A stretch of 64,000 nucleotides of DNA from NCBI GenBank assembly GCA_902805475.1, contig CADCSX010000023.1:1674001-1738000 (forward strand). Direction: 5' to 3'. The notes beneath the pieces are model-generated. The model saw only the letters and a list, made by a program, of their open reading frames with translations, ran no database searches and was not told the origin of the DNA. The position numbers were made by a program, and so were the translations under genes. Shown one piece after another: positions 1 through 10,955 of this stretch; position 1 is the stretch's first letter, and every line of letters starts with the position of its first letter. The stretch comes from Entonaema liquescens (lineage: Eukaryota > Ascomycota > Sordariomycetes > Xylariales > Xylariaceae).

Positions 1-1070
1 AGACATTGTCATTGATGAAGTAAAAACTCTTATGTTAGGAAGTGCAAGTAGTGTCCGGTGTGGTTGGCTTGTGTGTGGTTTATATTTTGTCAAGAAATAC
101 TCAGCAAAAGCTGGGGTTTTGGGCATATAAATAGTGTTCGGAGAATAGGGATGAATGCCATCATTTTTTATAACTGTGTATGTGTCTCAAGGCAGGCAAA
201 GAGGAATAAAACAACATGTCGCATAGCGACTACCGTGTAAGAACACGTTATGTACAAAGGAACACAGGCACATGCCACGTTTCCGACTAAATTCACTTAC
301 AATACTTCTGTATGAGTTAATCTGGACTGGGTATTCTCTTCAACCCTGTATATCAGATTGAGAATGTAACTTGGATGCTCAGCTGGCTGAATTAGATGCA
401 CGTTTGCCTTGGAAATAGGGAAATTTAAACAGCTTTGTTTAAGAGCGTTGGGCGCACCTTCAAATACTACTGACAAAGAACGGTTTCTTGTATGTATAGC
501 ATTATATAGACAGAGCATCACTTGTTGTAATAACGATATTGTTTTCCTTACTATCATGTTCGTATTGCGACTGTAATCGGAGACTTGACCCAATTACAGC
601 TTAAGATCAATTGCTAAGCTTAGGTATAATGCGGGGGCATTGCGACGAGGTACTTAATGATGGCCAATCCTGCTGCCATTATGAAGGTCTGGACAGCAAC
701 CAACCTACGATCCAATTCTTTGCGCTATGTTGCGCTCTAAAGCATCTCGACTGGAGATCTCTACTGAAGACGGCTGACCGCACCGTCTTCATGAGCTTCC
801 TATACTGGATATGCGACATCGTATCAAGTCCGGGGGACATCATGGGAGTACTTCTGTCAGTCCAAGCAACTCTACGCTACAGTCCGGGGCCAGTATCTGG
901 ACATGAATAACAGCAAGGAGGTACTCAAGGTACTTCCTCCACTCCAATAATTTGCCAGCATTCCTAGACCAACCTCTTTACCAAGTATCACGACTCGTTC
1001 CTGGTCAGCAAATTCAACCTCCAGCCTCCTAGCATGGCAGGGAAGTAGGCTGCTGACTCTGGAGACTTTT
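1..1070. other. Left-edge stretch without a recognisable gene
   Basis: Only short open frames occur here and none resembles a family I know. Positions about 610-1070 may be the decayed 5' part of the DUF3435 relic that is readable from 1071, because its frames run into that relic, but I cannot align them with confidence. Confidence 0.4.
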
Positions 1071-1560
1071 TTGCTCTTCAGACTTTCAGCATCGGATACA
1101 ACCAGGGAGGAACTCTTTGCGAACGACTGTTTGGGGTGGTGCTCACCAATATCCGAGGATGGCTCTGACGAGGGACTCAGCGAATCCGAGAGGCAGCTGG
1201 AGAATTTGTTGGCCTGTGAGCAGCTCGAGCGTAGACGCCCCAAAGAATTGTGCTAAGAGGACATCAAGTTGATGGTCATCCGCCACCCAGAAACCGGTCG
1301 AGACACCCTAGCAATGGTTATCAAGTTCATTCACTGCAAAGGAGCCGATAACAAACCCAAATCCTAAGGTCCGATTCCTTATCCGCGCCTTACTTCTAGG
1401 AAGCGTTCCCAGTCTGACAAGCCATCCAGGGCCATCTTCTTCTTCACCCCCACCAAAAGGCTGCTTTTCCGCACCATCACCAAAATAGTCAGCTACGCAA
1501 TCAAGGACGGTGCTTTCGCGACCAAGAACCTCTGCGCCGTCCGCGGCGTTTTCACCCTTG
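1071..1560 (+). pseudogene. Relic of a DUF3435 (Starship-captain type) tyrosine recombinase
   Basis: DUF3435 proteins are fungal tyrosine recombinases; the family includes the captains that mobilise giant Starship elements. One frame from 1071 reads an acidic linker and then RRRPKELC, a TAA stop at 1254-1256 exactly where the family has an aromatic residue, and EDIKLMVIRHPETGRDTLAM followed by HCKGADNKPKS. A second stop follows at 1366. About 65 bases later the next family block resumes in another frame (IFFFTPTKRLLF, then TKIVSYAIKDGAFA, about 1434-1511). The N-terminal part and the catalytic C-terminal domain with its Arg and Tyr residues are not readable, so the gene is dead. The family assignment is from memory of the motif pattern. 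The extent upstream of 1071 is uncertain. Confidence 0.72.
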
Positions 1561-2103
1561 CTGGTCGGTCGCGTTTTTGTTTCTGTTCGTGGTGTGCGCG
1601 TAGTCACGAGATTCTTCCTGGTTCGACATTGTTAGAGAAAAAATTCCGGAATGGAATCAAAGTCGAATCTGTGGGGAGGTGGGGGATTTCTGACATGTGA
1701 CTTTAGTTCCCTACTAAAAACAAGTTGCCGATTACTCGGATTGGGAACGGGCCATTTGCCATTTGCAAAAGGTTCGACGTCTGATTTCACTATGCCACAA
1801 CACGCAAGAACCAACAAGTTAGGCATCAATGACACCCAACACAGTCAATACAGCCTGTTCCTCCTATCACAACCTGGGTAACCATGACGGTCTTCACTAC
1901 CAAGCCTGCGTTCCCTTTCGGTTTCCTCCACCACGTTGTTCAAGTCACGTCGAAATTCGCCTAGGGTCCGTCGACGGATCCCAACAAGGTTGCCCCCCCG
2001 ATGGATCAATACCCTCCCGACCAAAAATGGCCTGACTGGTGTCGGGTGTCTTCTCACGGATCTCACCTCGTCAAGGTTGCCTTTTTGGACTCGCTGCCCC
2101 GGT
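1561..2103. other. Spacer between the DUF3435 relic and the FunK1 relic
   Basis: Overlapping short frames on both strands have no recognisable family pattern. The segment separates two decayed genes of opposite orientation and may itself be decayed coding sequence. Confidence 0.35.
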
Positions 2104-2470
2104 TCATGGGGCACGACTCTTCGATCCTCGACCAGATTGACAGTATCCGTCTGCGACATCTGTCGCATTACAAGTGCAACACCGACTGGAACCACGAGTT
2201 CGTCGATGCGAAGACGAGATGTGCCTTCTATCTTCATTCTTCCATCTCTCACCGTTCGGAAATACCTTCCTCCGTAATCCATTAACCCAGGGTGACAATG
2301 GGTGAAAATACGACGTGAAGTACTGTCCCGTTATCTTCTGGAAATCGCTCTCGTCATCAATCACGCCCTTTTTGTCACTTGCTAACTCTTTCGTGTCCAC
2401 GTAACTCCACTTCTCAACCAAAGCCCTGTGGCCCGTCGTAGTGGATGCATGTGCGTCTCAACCCCTCAGA
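2104..2470 (-). pseudogene. Truncated, frameshifted copy of a FunK1 kinase C-terminus
   Basis: The minus strand encodes a peptide closely resembling the last 80 or so residues of the intact kinase just upstream. The copy has SDFQKITGQYFTSYF, PWVNGLRRKVFP and GERWKNEDR, where the intact gene has GDFIRLAEKNFTPYY, PWVNRLRKAVFP and GGRWEKEDR. About 20 codons earlier, in another frame, CIHYDGP matches CVHYDGP of the intact gene, so a frameshift separates the two blocks. Nothing of the catalytic core is present. It lies in the same orientation directly downstream of the intact gene, with under 100 bases between them, which fits an old tandem duplication that has decayed. Confidence 0.75.
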
Positions 2471-2515
2471 CTGCCGGTGGTAGGGAGGCTTTAGGGTCGT
2501 TAGCCGATAGAGAAG

Positions 2516-4923
2516 TTATCGAAGAGCCAATGTCCCTAACTCTTTTCGTGCTCCCTGAAGGATATTCCTCATCCGGGTATATAGTCCTCTATCCTCCTTC
2601 TCCCACCTTCCGCCGTCCGGAAACACGGCTTTCCGCAACCTGTTAACCCATGGTATTAATAGCTGGTAGTATGGTGTGAAGTTCTTTTCTGCTAATCTGA
2701 TAAAGTCCCCTTCATGAGAAACTTGTCCTTTCTTCAGGTATGCCAATAATTCCATATTGATGTAGTTCCACTGCTCAAACTCGGGTACAACCCTGCTCTT
2801 CTCCGGCCCGTCATAGTGAACGCAAATCCAAAACAGAACCCAGAAGAACGACTCGAGATCGTGCATGAAGGAATGCTGCTCGCCTAGAAGTGCCCCAATT
2901 GCCATGAACGCCCTCGTACCGGTCTTTCCCTGTGCCCCCGAGGCAGAGTCTCGCGTTTCTCTGACTGCGAGGTCAAGGTCGATCAAGAACGAGGACCATG
3001 AGGGGTTGCTGGCGTCCTCGTTGATTATGAGGTTGTTGATCGAGATGTCTCGATGGAGGAAGCCTGCCCCGTATAAAGATTCGTGTCCTTCAATGCAGCC
3101 CTCCAGCGCCGCAAGTAACACAGATGGGGAGCTCGCTTTGTAGATGGCGGTTCCGTAATCGCGAATAATCGTGCGGCGGTGTACCCGATTTGCCAGATTA
3201 TTGCTGCTACCCTTCATTGAGGAGGTCGAGCATGATCGTTTAGTAAACGGCAGAGAGGCACCGGATTGGCTGGACGAACGTTTGACGCCAGCAGTGCTGC
3301 TGTTTCCTCCTCTCCGCGGAGCACCAACCATACTCGTACTCACCGGGAGCATTGGTCGTGCCACCCGGTAATTCTTCGCCTCTGTGATGGTTAGGCCCCC
3401 TCGGACATTGCTTCGAATATCGTCGTGTATATTACCGACAAACACCGTCTCGTGGTGGTAGTACCGGGCCACATTGATTACGCCCTTCTCAGTCGCCTCT
3501 TTCAACAACTCTCCTTCTTCATCCCGTTCAGTGTACTGCCAGGAGTCCTTGACCACGAGCGGCGTCTGCGGGTCCTCTTCGCGATAGGCTTTCCAACACG
3601 TAGTAGCCCGTCCGACAATGCAAGGCGCTCGTTTCATCAGTTTGTCAATGACGAGCCGCTCCGGTCGACCATTCCGACAAATCGTAACAACCCGCTGGCC
3701 GTTTTCCGTGCTAATCGTCTGGTCGAAACCCAACTGTTCTTCGCTCATCCAATGAAACCCGAGGACCGTAGATACAAACTGCAGGCCATCTTGATTAACG
3801 TCGAACTTTTCGGACGCTATCCCTCCAAGTCGGTCGAACTCCCATATCCTCATCAAGGATCCACAAATAGTAAAGCCCAAGACGAACCGGCGCGTATCTT
3901 GGGCAATAAGTACTTCCCTCGCGTATTTCGCGAGGTCAAGCCACGCATTCGAGGCTATATCGGCAGCGGGGTTGCTCTTAAGCTCTCCGGGCACAAGGAT
4001 CTGTGACCAGTGGCATCGCGAATTTATTCCGGCTTCGGGGTCGCTCACAAAGCCGACGTCCAACTTGCGCTCGCCGGTAGAGCCCTGGATTGGTTTATTC
4101 GGCTGTGCTAGTGGCCTTCGACAGTGGGATGAGGTCAACCTGTGCTCTTCGGCAAATGCCACTAGCTCCTTGTTCACGTCTGCAAACCATCTCAACACCT
4201 TATCTTGGTTTGCGTCTCTCGGCCAGCCGCTCCACCCTTGGTCGAAGAGCGGGCTGCTGCCTTCCTTACACTTCTTGAAGACGGCCCCGGAAGCTTCTTC
4301 TAAGCCCGCGACGTTTCCAAAATACGTCTTACGGAAATTAGGAAGATCAACATAAAGAGGACCAAGCTCCAGCTTAAGGACTTGGTCAACGTCTTGGCGT
4401 TTCTCGGAAGAGTTTGAAAAGGCGCCCGTATTGCTAGACCATGGGGTTTGCTGGAGCGAAGACGCGATCGGCCGAGGAGGCGGAGTAGATTCGGTAACAG
4501 CGACGTAGACCTGATCCCAGATGAGCGCATCGTCTGGATCATCGGCGAGAGTGGATTGTACAAGGGGTCTGATCCGGTCGAGATCAAAATCGTCTGAAGT
4601 GATCGCCGTGTTGAGTCTCGACAGTTCGCTAAACAAGGCTCGTCCATTGCTACCACGGAGCAGGCGAGCAGCTGGGAGAATCTGTAGCGTCGAGAGAAGG
4701 ATAAGGGCGAGATTTTGGAGATCTGTATTGTATTTGAGGTTAGAGGAGCTCGAATGTAATGACGGTAGATCGATGTACCTTCTCTATTAAATTGCCCAAG
4801 CGCGCCTGGAGAACAAGCTAGGCCTGCTGCCCCGCATACGGAATTGAACGAAGCGCGAAAGGCATCGAGACCTTTGCCGATAGGGTTCTCCTGGATTATT
4901 TCCGACCATAAGTCATTTACCAT
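2516..4923 (-). CDS. FunK1-family fungal-specific protein kinase
   Basis: Two exons, complement(2516..4722, 4779..4923), give 783 residues; the 56-base intron has GT and CAG borders, and the join gives NRED followed by LQNLALILL. FunK1 kinases are a large fungus-specific protein kinase family of largely unknown role. Seen in the sequence: catalytic loop HRDISINN at about 605-612, DLD replacing the usual DFG at about 630-632, an activation-segment end GTRAFMAIGALL, and a conserved HDLESFFWVLFWI helix. An insert rich in Ser and Gly precedes the catalytic half. The N-terminal half (LPNFRKTYF, then a beta-rich region with CGSLMRIWEFDR) is typical of the family. The start at 4923 is the only ATG that leads into the spliced frame. 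The frame is intact, unlike its downstream partial copy. Substrates are unknown. Confidence 0.85.
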
Positions 4924-5398
4924 TGCTCAATATGTTCCTAGTGAAATCTTAAGTGATGTGAAAATGGAAGCAGCGACATTTTGGAGAAGATTTGGACATA
5001 GGAGGTCTTTGCCCCACGACAAGCTCTTATGTAATCTCTATTCCTTCATCACGTGACGTGTGGTGTCATAGGAGGGTACAGCTATAATTCATGTATCAAA
5101 GTTAAGAGGGCGCAAAGCCTAGAATCGTATAGCCTATGTGGACTAGTGGTATATAAATATCGTTTAGGTCTTTATTATCATCCAGCTGGGTAAGCAGTCA
5201 TCGTGTAGGTTTACTTGAAAACAGTTAGTTTATATCTTTATCCATACTAAAGACTTAACACTGGGAATTTCGGTCTGTGAAATGCGACCGTCGCGAGACT
5301 TGCCTGAGTGACAAGATATTTCAAACTTCTAAGTGAACCCTCCACAGCGCCATATAATTCCGCTACCGGTTTACTAAGACAATAGCTAGATGATACTA
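4924..5398. other. Intergenic: FunK1 promoter and prefoldin 3' flank
   Basis: This is noncoding sequence upstream of the FunK1 start and downstream of the prefoldin subunit 4 stop. I see no conserved frame or repeat. Confidence 0.4.
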
Positions 5399-6038
5399 CT
5401 ATGTCTCGAGGTTGATGCTACGCCCAAATCGCGCGTAGAGTTCAACTTTCAGCTGCGTCATCTCGTCCTTTACCGTTCCAAGCTTGTCTTCGAGTGCTGA
5501 CACTTCTTCCTCTATTCTTGTAGTTGACGAGGCTAATAATTCTTGAGCCTGTGGAAGTTGTAGATGGAAGAAAGCATCGCCGATCTTATAACTGTATCAG
5601 ATGGACCGTTAGTTATATCTAAACCTAGCCCTTACTAAAATTGATATCTGGTCTCTGAGGGGTTCTAAATTTTAAGCGAGGGATCCTTACGGCACCGTAT
5701 CGTCTTCGTCTGCAAGCTCGAGTTCGGTAGTAATATCATCGAGTTCTTCTTTCTCCTTCTGTATGTTGTAATAACCCCCGTCAGTACATGGATCGTACTC
5801 ATCGGGCTAAGTGGATTATTCTTATACATTCTTGGCCTTTAACTCGTCCTCCAGATTTAATTCGCGTTGGTGTAGACGACTGAATTTATTGATCTTGTCC
5901 TGGTCTTCGCGGCGCACTTCGACCTCATCACCGGCCGCTTCATCTTCTTTGGTAAGCTAAAGTACGCAATTAAAAATTAGCCTATTGAAAGTTGGGTAAT
6001 TCAGGACTGTGGGAGGAACAAACCATGCGCCTATTCAT
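5399..6038 (-). CDS. GIM3: Prefoldin subunit 4 (Gim3/PFDN4)
   Basis: Prefoldin is the hexameric chaperone that hands unfolded actin and tubulin to the CCT chaperonin in the cytosol. Four exons, complement(5399..5591, 5691..5758, 5828..5956, 6024..6038), give 134 residues, the usual size for this beta-type subunit. Seen: VRREDQDKINKFSRLHQRE in the first coiled helix, LADEDDTVPYKIGDAFF in the central hairpin, and a second coiled helix ending LYARFGRSINLET. These match the human order (EDQQKINKFAR, IPYQIGDVF, LYAKFGSNINLE). Introns are 99, 69 and 67 bases. The first coding exon is only 15 bases (MNRRM) and is chosen because it splices in frame to LTKEDE, the N-terminus I recall for fungal homologues. 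No exon is long enough to stand out as a simple open frame. The gene diverges from PRMT5. Confidence 0.92.
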
Positions 6039-6967
6039 TTTGTAGAAATTTAGGAGTGTTTGTTCCTTCGACGAGGAGCCACCTATTAATTGTAGACTTG
6101 TCGCAACTTATCAAGAGCTCTTTCTGAAGGTGGGGTGAAATACTAGGCGCGTCTAAGTGTTAAGTGCGGGTAGGCGTGTAGCGGGGACATTCCGATAGGT
6201 ACATGTACCTACATAGGTATCTAAGGTACTGTTCTTAGAGGGCTTGGTCACATGATTGATAATATATTTAACGTCTGTAAGTTTATACCCCCCTTTCCGA
6301 CATGCACCCAAGCGTTTTTAATCGTCAAACGGCCCTCTCAGTAGAGGGGTAGGACCTAATGTCCAAGCGCATTTATCGACAGACTTCATATGTTTTTTTT
6401 AGCAACTTTTCAAGACACTGTCTTATATAGTTACTATGAATACATATATCAGTTAATAAATCTTCCATTTCAAAATATTTATAAAATTTAAACTACCCAA
6501 CGTAGTTTAGGCATTTAGTACCTAATATACTATAATACATCGGGGCCAGCTGCTACCGGGCCAATGAACGCATTGGACCTTCTCAAATAACTATTATCAC
6601 TTTTTTCCTTTTTTTTTTTTCTCGTATGGCATTTTAGGTAGACCGAGTCCGTTTGATACACCAATCATACCACACACTAGAAATAGGTATATTGGGATGC
6701 ATTTTTCCTTTAGGTAATAAAGCCAGCCGTCCCAACTGGTTTTATATTATTCACTCACCCTGAAGCTCTATCCTTTATGTCATGATAGATACTTGACACA
6801 ACTTGCACAACCAGGTAGTATATCATTTACTCTCCTGCTTTACCTCAAGGTGCGGTTAGCAAAGACCTGAGCAACTAGTACTTCAAGGAAGTACCTCTCT
6901 GTATTAGCAGGGGTCTTTCAGCGCCTCAGCACGCCAACAACATATAGGCGGATAAAGGCATTCCAGC
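6039..6967. promoter_or_regulatory. Divergent promoter region of prefoldin 4 and PRMT5
   Basis: About 930 bases separate the two start codons. The stretch is AT-rich, with a T-tract near 6602-6620 and a perfect 16-base palindrome TAGGTACATGTACCTA at 6196-6211. The promoter role is inferred only from the head-to-head gene arrangement. Confidence 0.4.
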
Positions 6968-9581
6968 ATGTCGCAAGAATATATGGACCATATGGACCAA
7001 GAGTCTGACGATTTCAATGAGATCCGTCCAACTTTTTACATTGGCCAGCATGACTCGACAAGATCAGAGACCTTAACGGATTTACAATATGGCCAAGTCC
7101 TAAATGCTGGTGTAAGTACCCAGTATTCACGATATAAATATTTATTCGGCAAAGGCTTATAAATCTACAGTTCAGCTTCGTCACAACCCCAATCACGAAT
7201 GAGAATTTCCATCAACGTGTAGTGGAGCTGGTGAAATCTAGTCTATCGGATACCCGATACAATGAGAAACCTGGTTCTATACTTGATCCTGTGGTACCCC
7301 CTTTAACCACCGAGGACACCACCCTCTTTCCGGGCACCTATACGAGTGGGCTTGTCGCCTATTCGAGCCCTTGGATAGACTTGTGCTCTCCCAACCATGT
7401 TATCTCCAGCATTTCAAGGCAGGTGCTAAATCTTGAAGTTGCTTATGCTAATTTCTGCGGGGCGAGGAGCATTATAATCCCTGGACCTAGAGAAGACTCC
7501 GTCAAGACTGGTAATGGTCAGGGTATTGCGCAGTATGCTCGAGCTATTCAGGAATCATTTTCTATCGGTACTCGTGTCAACATCATCATACATATTCCTA
7601 TGTATCGCGAGCCGGGCCTGGAAGAGAATGTACCGCTTCTATCTGTGCTGGATGGCAATGAGAACCAGACATCCGTTACAGGGCAGGAAATAGACCTCTT
7701 CAGCTCTTGGGATTCTTGGCATATCATCCGCTCTGTTTGCGAGTACGATACTAGACTCTTCGTTGGTAAGTGCGCCTTGAACTATCTTCTATCTAACCAC
7801 TGTTAGCTAGTCCATGTTGTCACGGGAAGTTGAAACGGAATATTGCTAACTAGAGGAATACGAAGCTCTCAAAATCCCGCGGGTTCTTCCAGAGAAGCAG
7901 CTACAGACAAGGTGGTTCTCCGAACCGCTTCAATACTTAACATTTGGCCCCCAGACGTTTCAGACGAATAAGGCTGGCCATCCTTCTCTTAGTCGCTACC
8001 AACAGGACATGATTTTCAGTTATATGCGCCTAAAAAACGCCCCCTACTTCCTTCTCTGCGACGTCGGCCCAGAATTGAAGGCAGACCACAATCCTAAAGA
8101 GATAACTTCGGCTGAGTTCCCGACTCTCACCGAAGCCGCCGCGCAACAGAGTGCGAACGGCGATGGAAAGCTTAAGTCCCAAGGACAAAATGCCTTCTCC
8201 GCTTATCTCCGCCATCTTGAGAGGCAGCAGGAGCCCCTTAGCGACCTAGAACAAACTACCCTAACCAACTTCCAGGATTGGCTACAGTCGCCGTTGCAAC
8301 CCCTCTCAGACAATCTTGAGTCTGTCACATACGAGGTTTTTGAAGGTGATCCGGTCAAGTACTTCCAATATGAGATGGCAATTGCAGCTGCACTTCGGGA
8401 CTGGGCCGCGGAGGGTAAGCCCACATCTTCTCCTGGCGGCGAAGTAGTTATAGCAGTCGCAGGGTCTGGCCGCGGCCCGCTTGTTACTCGCGCTCTAAGA
8501 GCTAGCGAGTCCACTGGTGTTCCTGTACGCGTCTGGGCTGTTGAGAAGAATCCTAACGCCTATGTATACCTACTACGGCAAAATCAGCGGGAATGGGGCG
8601 GCCGTGTCACCGTCGTTAAGACGGATATGCGCGCATGGAAGGGTCCAGTTCTCTCCGATTCATCCTCTTCTACGGGGCCTGTTCACGGAAAAGTAGATAT
8701 ATTAGTATCGGAACTCCTCGGCTCATTCGGTGACAACGAGCTGAGCCCCGAGTGCCTGGACGGTATCCAACACGTGCTTGCACCGGAATTCGGTATCTCG
8801 ATCCCAGCGTCCTACACGGCACACGTGAGCCCTATCTCCACACCTCGTATCCACGCAGATATCAAGCAGCGGGCTACCTCGTCACCGTCGTCCGATGCCT
8901 TCGATACGCCATGGGTGGTACGACTATTCGCGCTAGACTTCGTTGCGGAGCGAGTACCCGATCGACCGCGGTTCCAACAGGCGTGGGAATTCGCACATCC
9001 ACTGCCGCAAGCAACAATGGACGCGATGGAGGCCCGGCGCGCCGGCGGCGTAGCAGGAGGTGGCGGGGGAAGCATGGCTGGTGCAGTCGGCGCCAACGAT
9101 CACAATGCACGACATTGCCACCTCACTTTCGTTTGCCGTACCCGCGGCGTCGTACACGGGCTCGCGGGGTACTTCGAGTCGGTGCTATACGCGCCTAGTG
9201 GAGCTACTAATGGGACAGGCGAAGAAGGTCGAGAACAAGGGGAGCTGGCGCCGGAAAAGGTTGAGTTGAGCACACTGCCGGATATGATTGATCGGAAGAG
9301 CAAGGACATGATCTCCTGGTTTCCGATTTTCTTCCCACTTAAGGTACATCACACCAATCTACAACCCTCTTTTATGAATATGCTAACCTGATATTTCGTA
9401 GCAACCCCTCTATTTCCCACCGGACACAGAGTTAGAAGTCAGCATGTGGCGACAGACCGATGACGCAAAAGTATGGTATGAATGGATAGTCGAGGCCTTC
9501 ATGTGGGTTGGGCCTTCTCAGAGGGTAAAGGTTGGGAGCTCAGATATGTGCAGCAGCCGGAAAGTGGCTTGCCTCTTGTGA
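6968..9581 (+). CDS. Protein arginine N-methyltransferase 5 (type II, Skb1/Hsl7 family)
   Basis: Four exons, 6968..7111, 7171..7765, 7854..9343 and 9402..9581, give 802 residues. PRMT5 makes symmetric dimethylarginine on histones and spliceosomal Sm proteins, using S-adenosylmethionine. Seen: an N-terminal TIM-barrel-like half; the signature LQSPLQPLSDNLESVTYEVFE, whose Phe corresponds to the residue linked to symmetric methylation; the SAM loop GSGRGPL at about 450-456; VEKNPNA for ribose binding; and the double-E loop SELLGSFGDNELSPE with glutamates near 533 and 542, nine apart as in human E435 and E444. The C-terminal beta-barrel carries FFPLKQPLYFPP and VWYEW. Introns are 59, 88 and 58 bases; the last has a TGCTAAC branch site. 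It converges with the SmF gene. A yeast-style symbol is withheld because fungal names differ. Confidence 0.95.
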
Positions 9582-10021
9582 CTTTCCTATAGACAAGGCG
9601 GGCATAAAGTCAACGGGTTGCAGGATAAGACACTAGGAAAATAGTTGCTCTTTAAAGCTAGGTAGCTGGCCTAGATGATAGGAGAGAGGTATGGGGAAAA
9701 GCTGTTGTATTTTGTGGTACCTCTTTTCTTCACGAAGCTCTAACCAAGGATTACCAAGTCGGCGGGTCGAAAGGACTCTGCTCCTTCGCGATGAATAAAT
9801 AAAAAAAAGACTAGCAAGTATAACCAGACGTAAAACCCTTTCTGATATGTTTTATGTTCCTGGCCAGACAACCAGCCCTGCCATTATTCCAGGCAATATC
9901 TTCTGCTGTCGAGACTTGCCTGGTTCATTTTTGACGTGCTTCTTTTCCCCAAGATAAACCGTAACTTTTCAACCGGGGGTATATATCTGCCGCCTCCATC
10001 CGACCGTCCCCTAACCTAGGT
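9582..10021. other. Convergent 3' flanks of PRMT5 and SmF
   Basis: 440 noncoding bases lie between two stop codons facing each other. An A-rich tract near 9801-9810 may belong to the 3' untranslated region. I see no gene here. Confidence 0.4.
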
Positions 10022-10527
10022 CTATCCGCCCATCTTGACGTCGCCGCTGCTCTCGCCTTGGTCGGCGGCTTTGATCCATAACACGTTGTTACATCTGCAT
10101 TGTTGTCAGCCAACATTCCAATTCGTATATCATCTCTTTTGGGGTGGTAGGGGAGGTACGCACCGGATCAGGATCTGACCCAGGTCGCTGGTAAACTTGG
10201 AGTCGATGAACTCTTGGGCGTTGGTCAGCTGGATGTTCATGTAGCTGTCGGAGCTGACGAGGCGGCCGCGGTACTCGGTCTCGCCCCACTTCAGGCGCAC
10301 TACGATGTCCTTGTTGACGCTGGCGCTGGAGTATTAGCCTTAACTTCCTAGTTGCTTTCGTCTTTCTGTTCGCAGGAGGGAGAGTTGGGAAATAGAAACG
10401 TACAGGTCTTGCAGCATGGGCCGCGGGTTAATAGGTACGAACTATAGCATTTTTTTGTTAGTTAGGATACGGAAGTAGTAGAATTGGGGAAGCTAGACGG
10501 GAGCTTAGGGCGTCGGCTTACGCTCAT
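10022..10527 (-). CDS. SMX3: Small nuclear ribonucleoprotein F (SmF)
   Basis: SmF is one of the seven proteins of the heteroheptameric ring around spliceosomal U1, U2, U4 and U5 snRNAs. Four exons, complement(10022..10094, 10164..10325, 10404..10441, 10522..10527), give 92 residues. Seen: FVPINPRPMLQDL at the N-terminus; the Sm1 motif VVRLKWGETEYRGRLVSSDSYMNIQL; and the Sm2 motif [13 protein letters not shown]. All match human SmF in order ([37 protein letters not shown]). The first coding exon is just 6 bases (ATG AGC) and is followed by GTAAGC; it splices to TTC GTA to give MSFVPINP, as I recall for fungal SmF. Introns are 69, 78 and 80 bases. The short tail is Gly- and Ser-rich and lacks an RG repeat. 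Confidence 0.93.
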
Positions 10528-10955
10528 GGTGGACGGGGTTGTGAGGATTCGTAGCGGGTTGATGGTAGGTAGAATGTTTGGGGCGCGTCTTGAACTCGCG
10601 GAGCTTAAAGGCTGTAGGTTTAGGTACATGGACATGGAATTTTTGAGCTTTGTTTTAACGCTTAAACCTTTATCGGACTGTTCGATGGGGTGTTTGCAAG
10701 AAAGCCGTGTATGTGTAAGTATCGGGGTGTGCAGTATATCTGCCCCGCACTCAAGATGGAAGATGATAAGATAAAAAAAAAAAGAAAATGGGATTTTTGG
10801 AAAACGACTTACACGGGAGTCGGAATTACAGATACTTTCTTGTGAGTGGTCAAGTCAACTACAAACTTCATGCCAGACACTATGTCACGTCTTCACTGTA
10901 TTTGATTTGTATATCTGAGAGCCGGGCTACTTATCTAGAACAACAGAAACAATGT
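10528..10955. promoter_or_regulatory. SmF upstream region
   Basis: 428 bases lie between the SmF start and the stop of the next minus-strand gene. They presumably hold the SmF promoter and the CZIB 3' end. An A-tract sits at about 10773-10784. No motif is assignable. Confidence 0.35.

Noticed and set aside
8752..9309. Several overlapping frames antisense to or shifted from PRMT5
   Set aside because: Arg/Pro/Ala-rich shadows caused by the GC-rich third exon.
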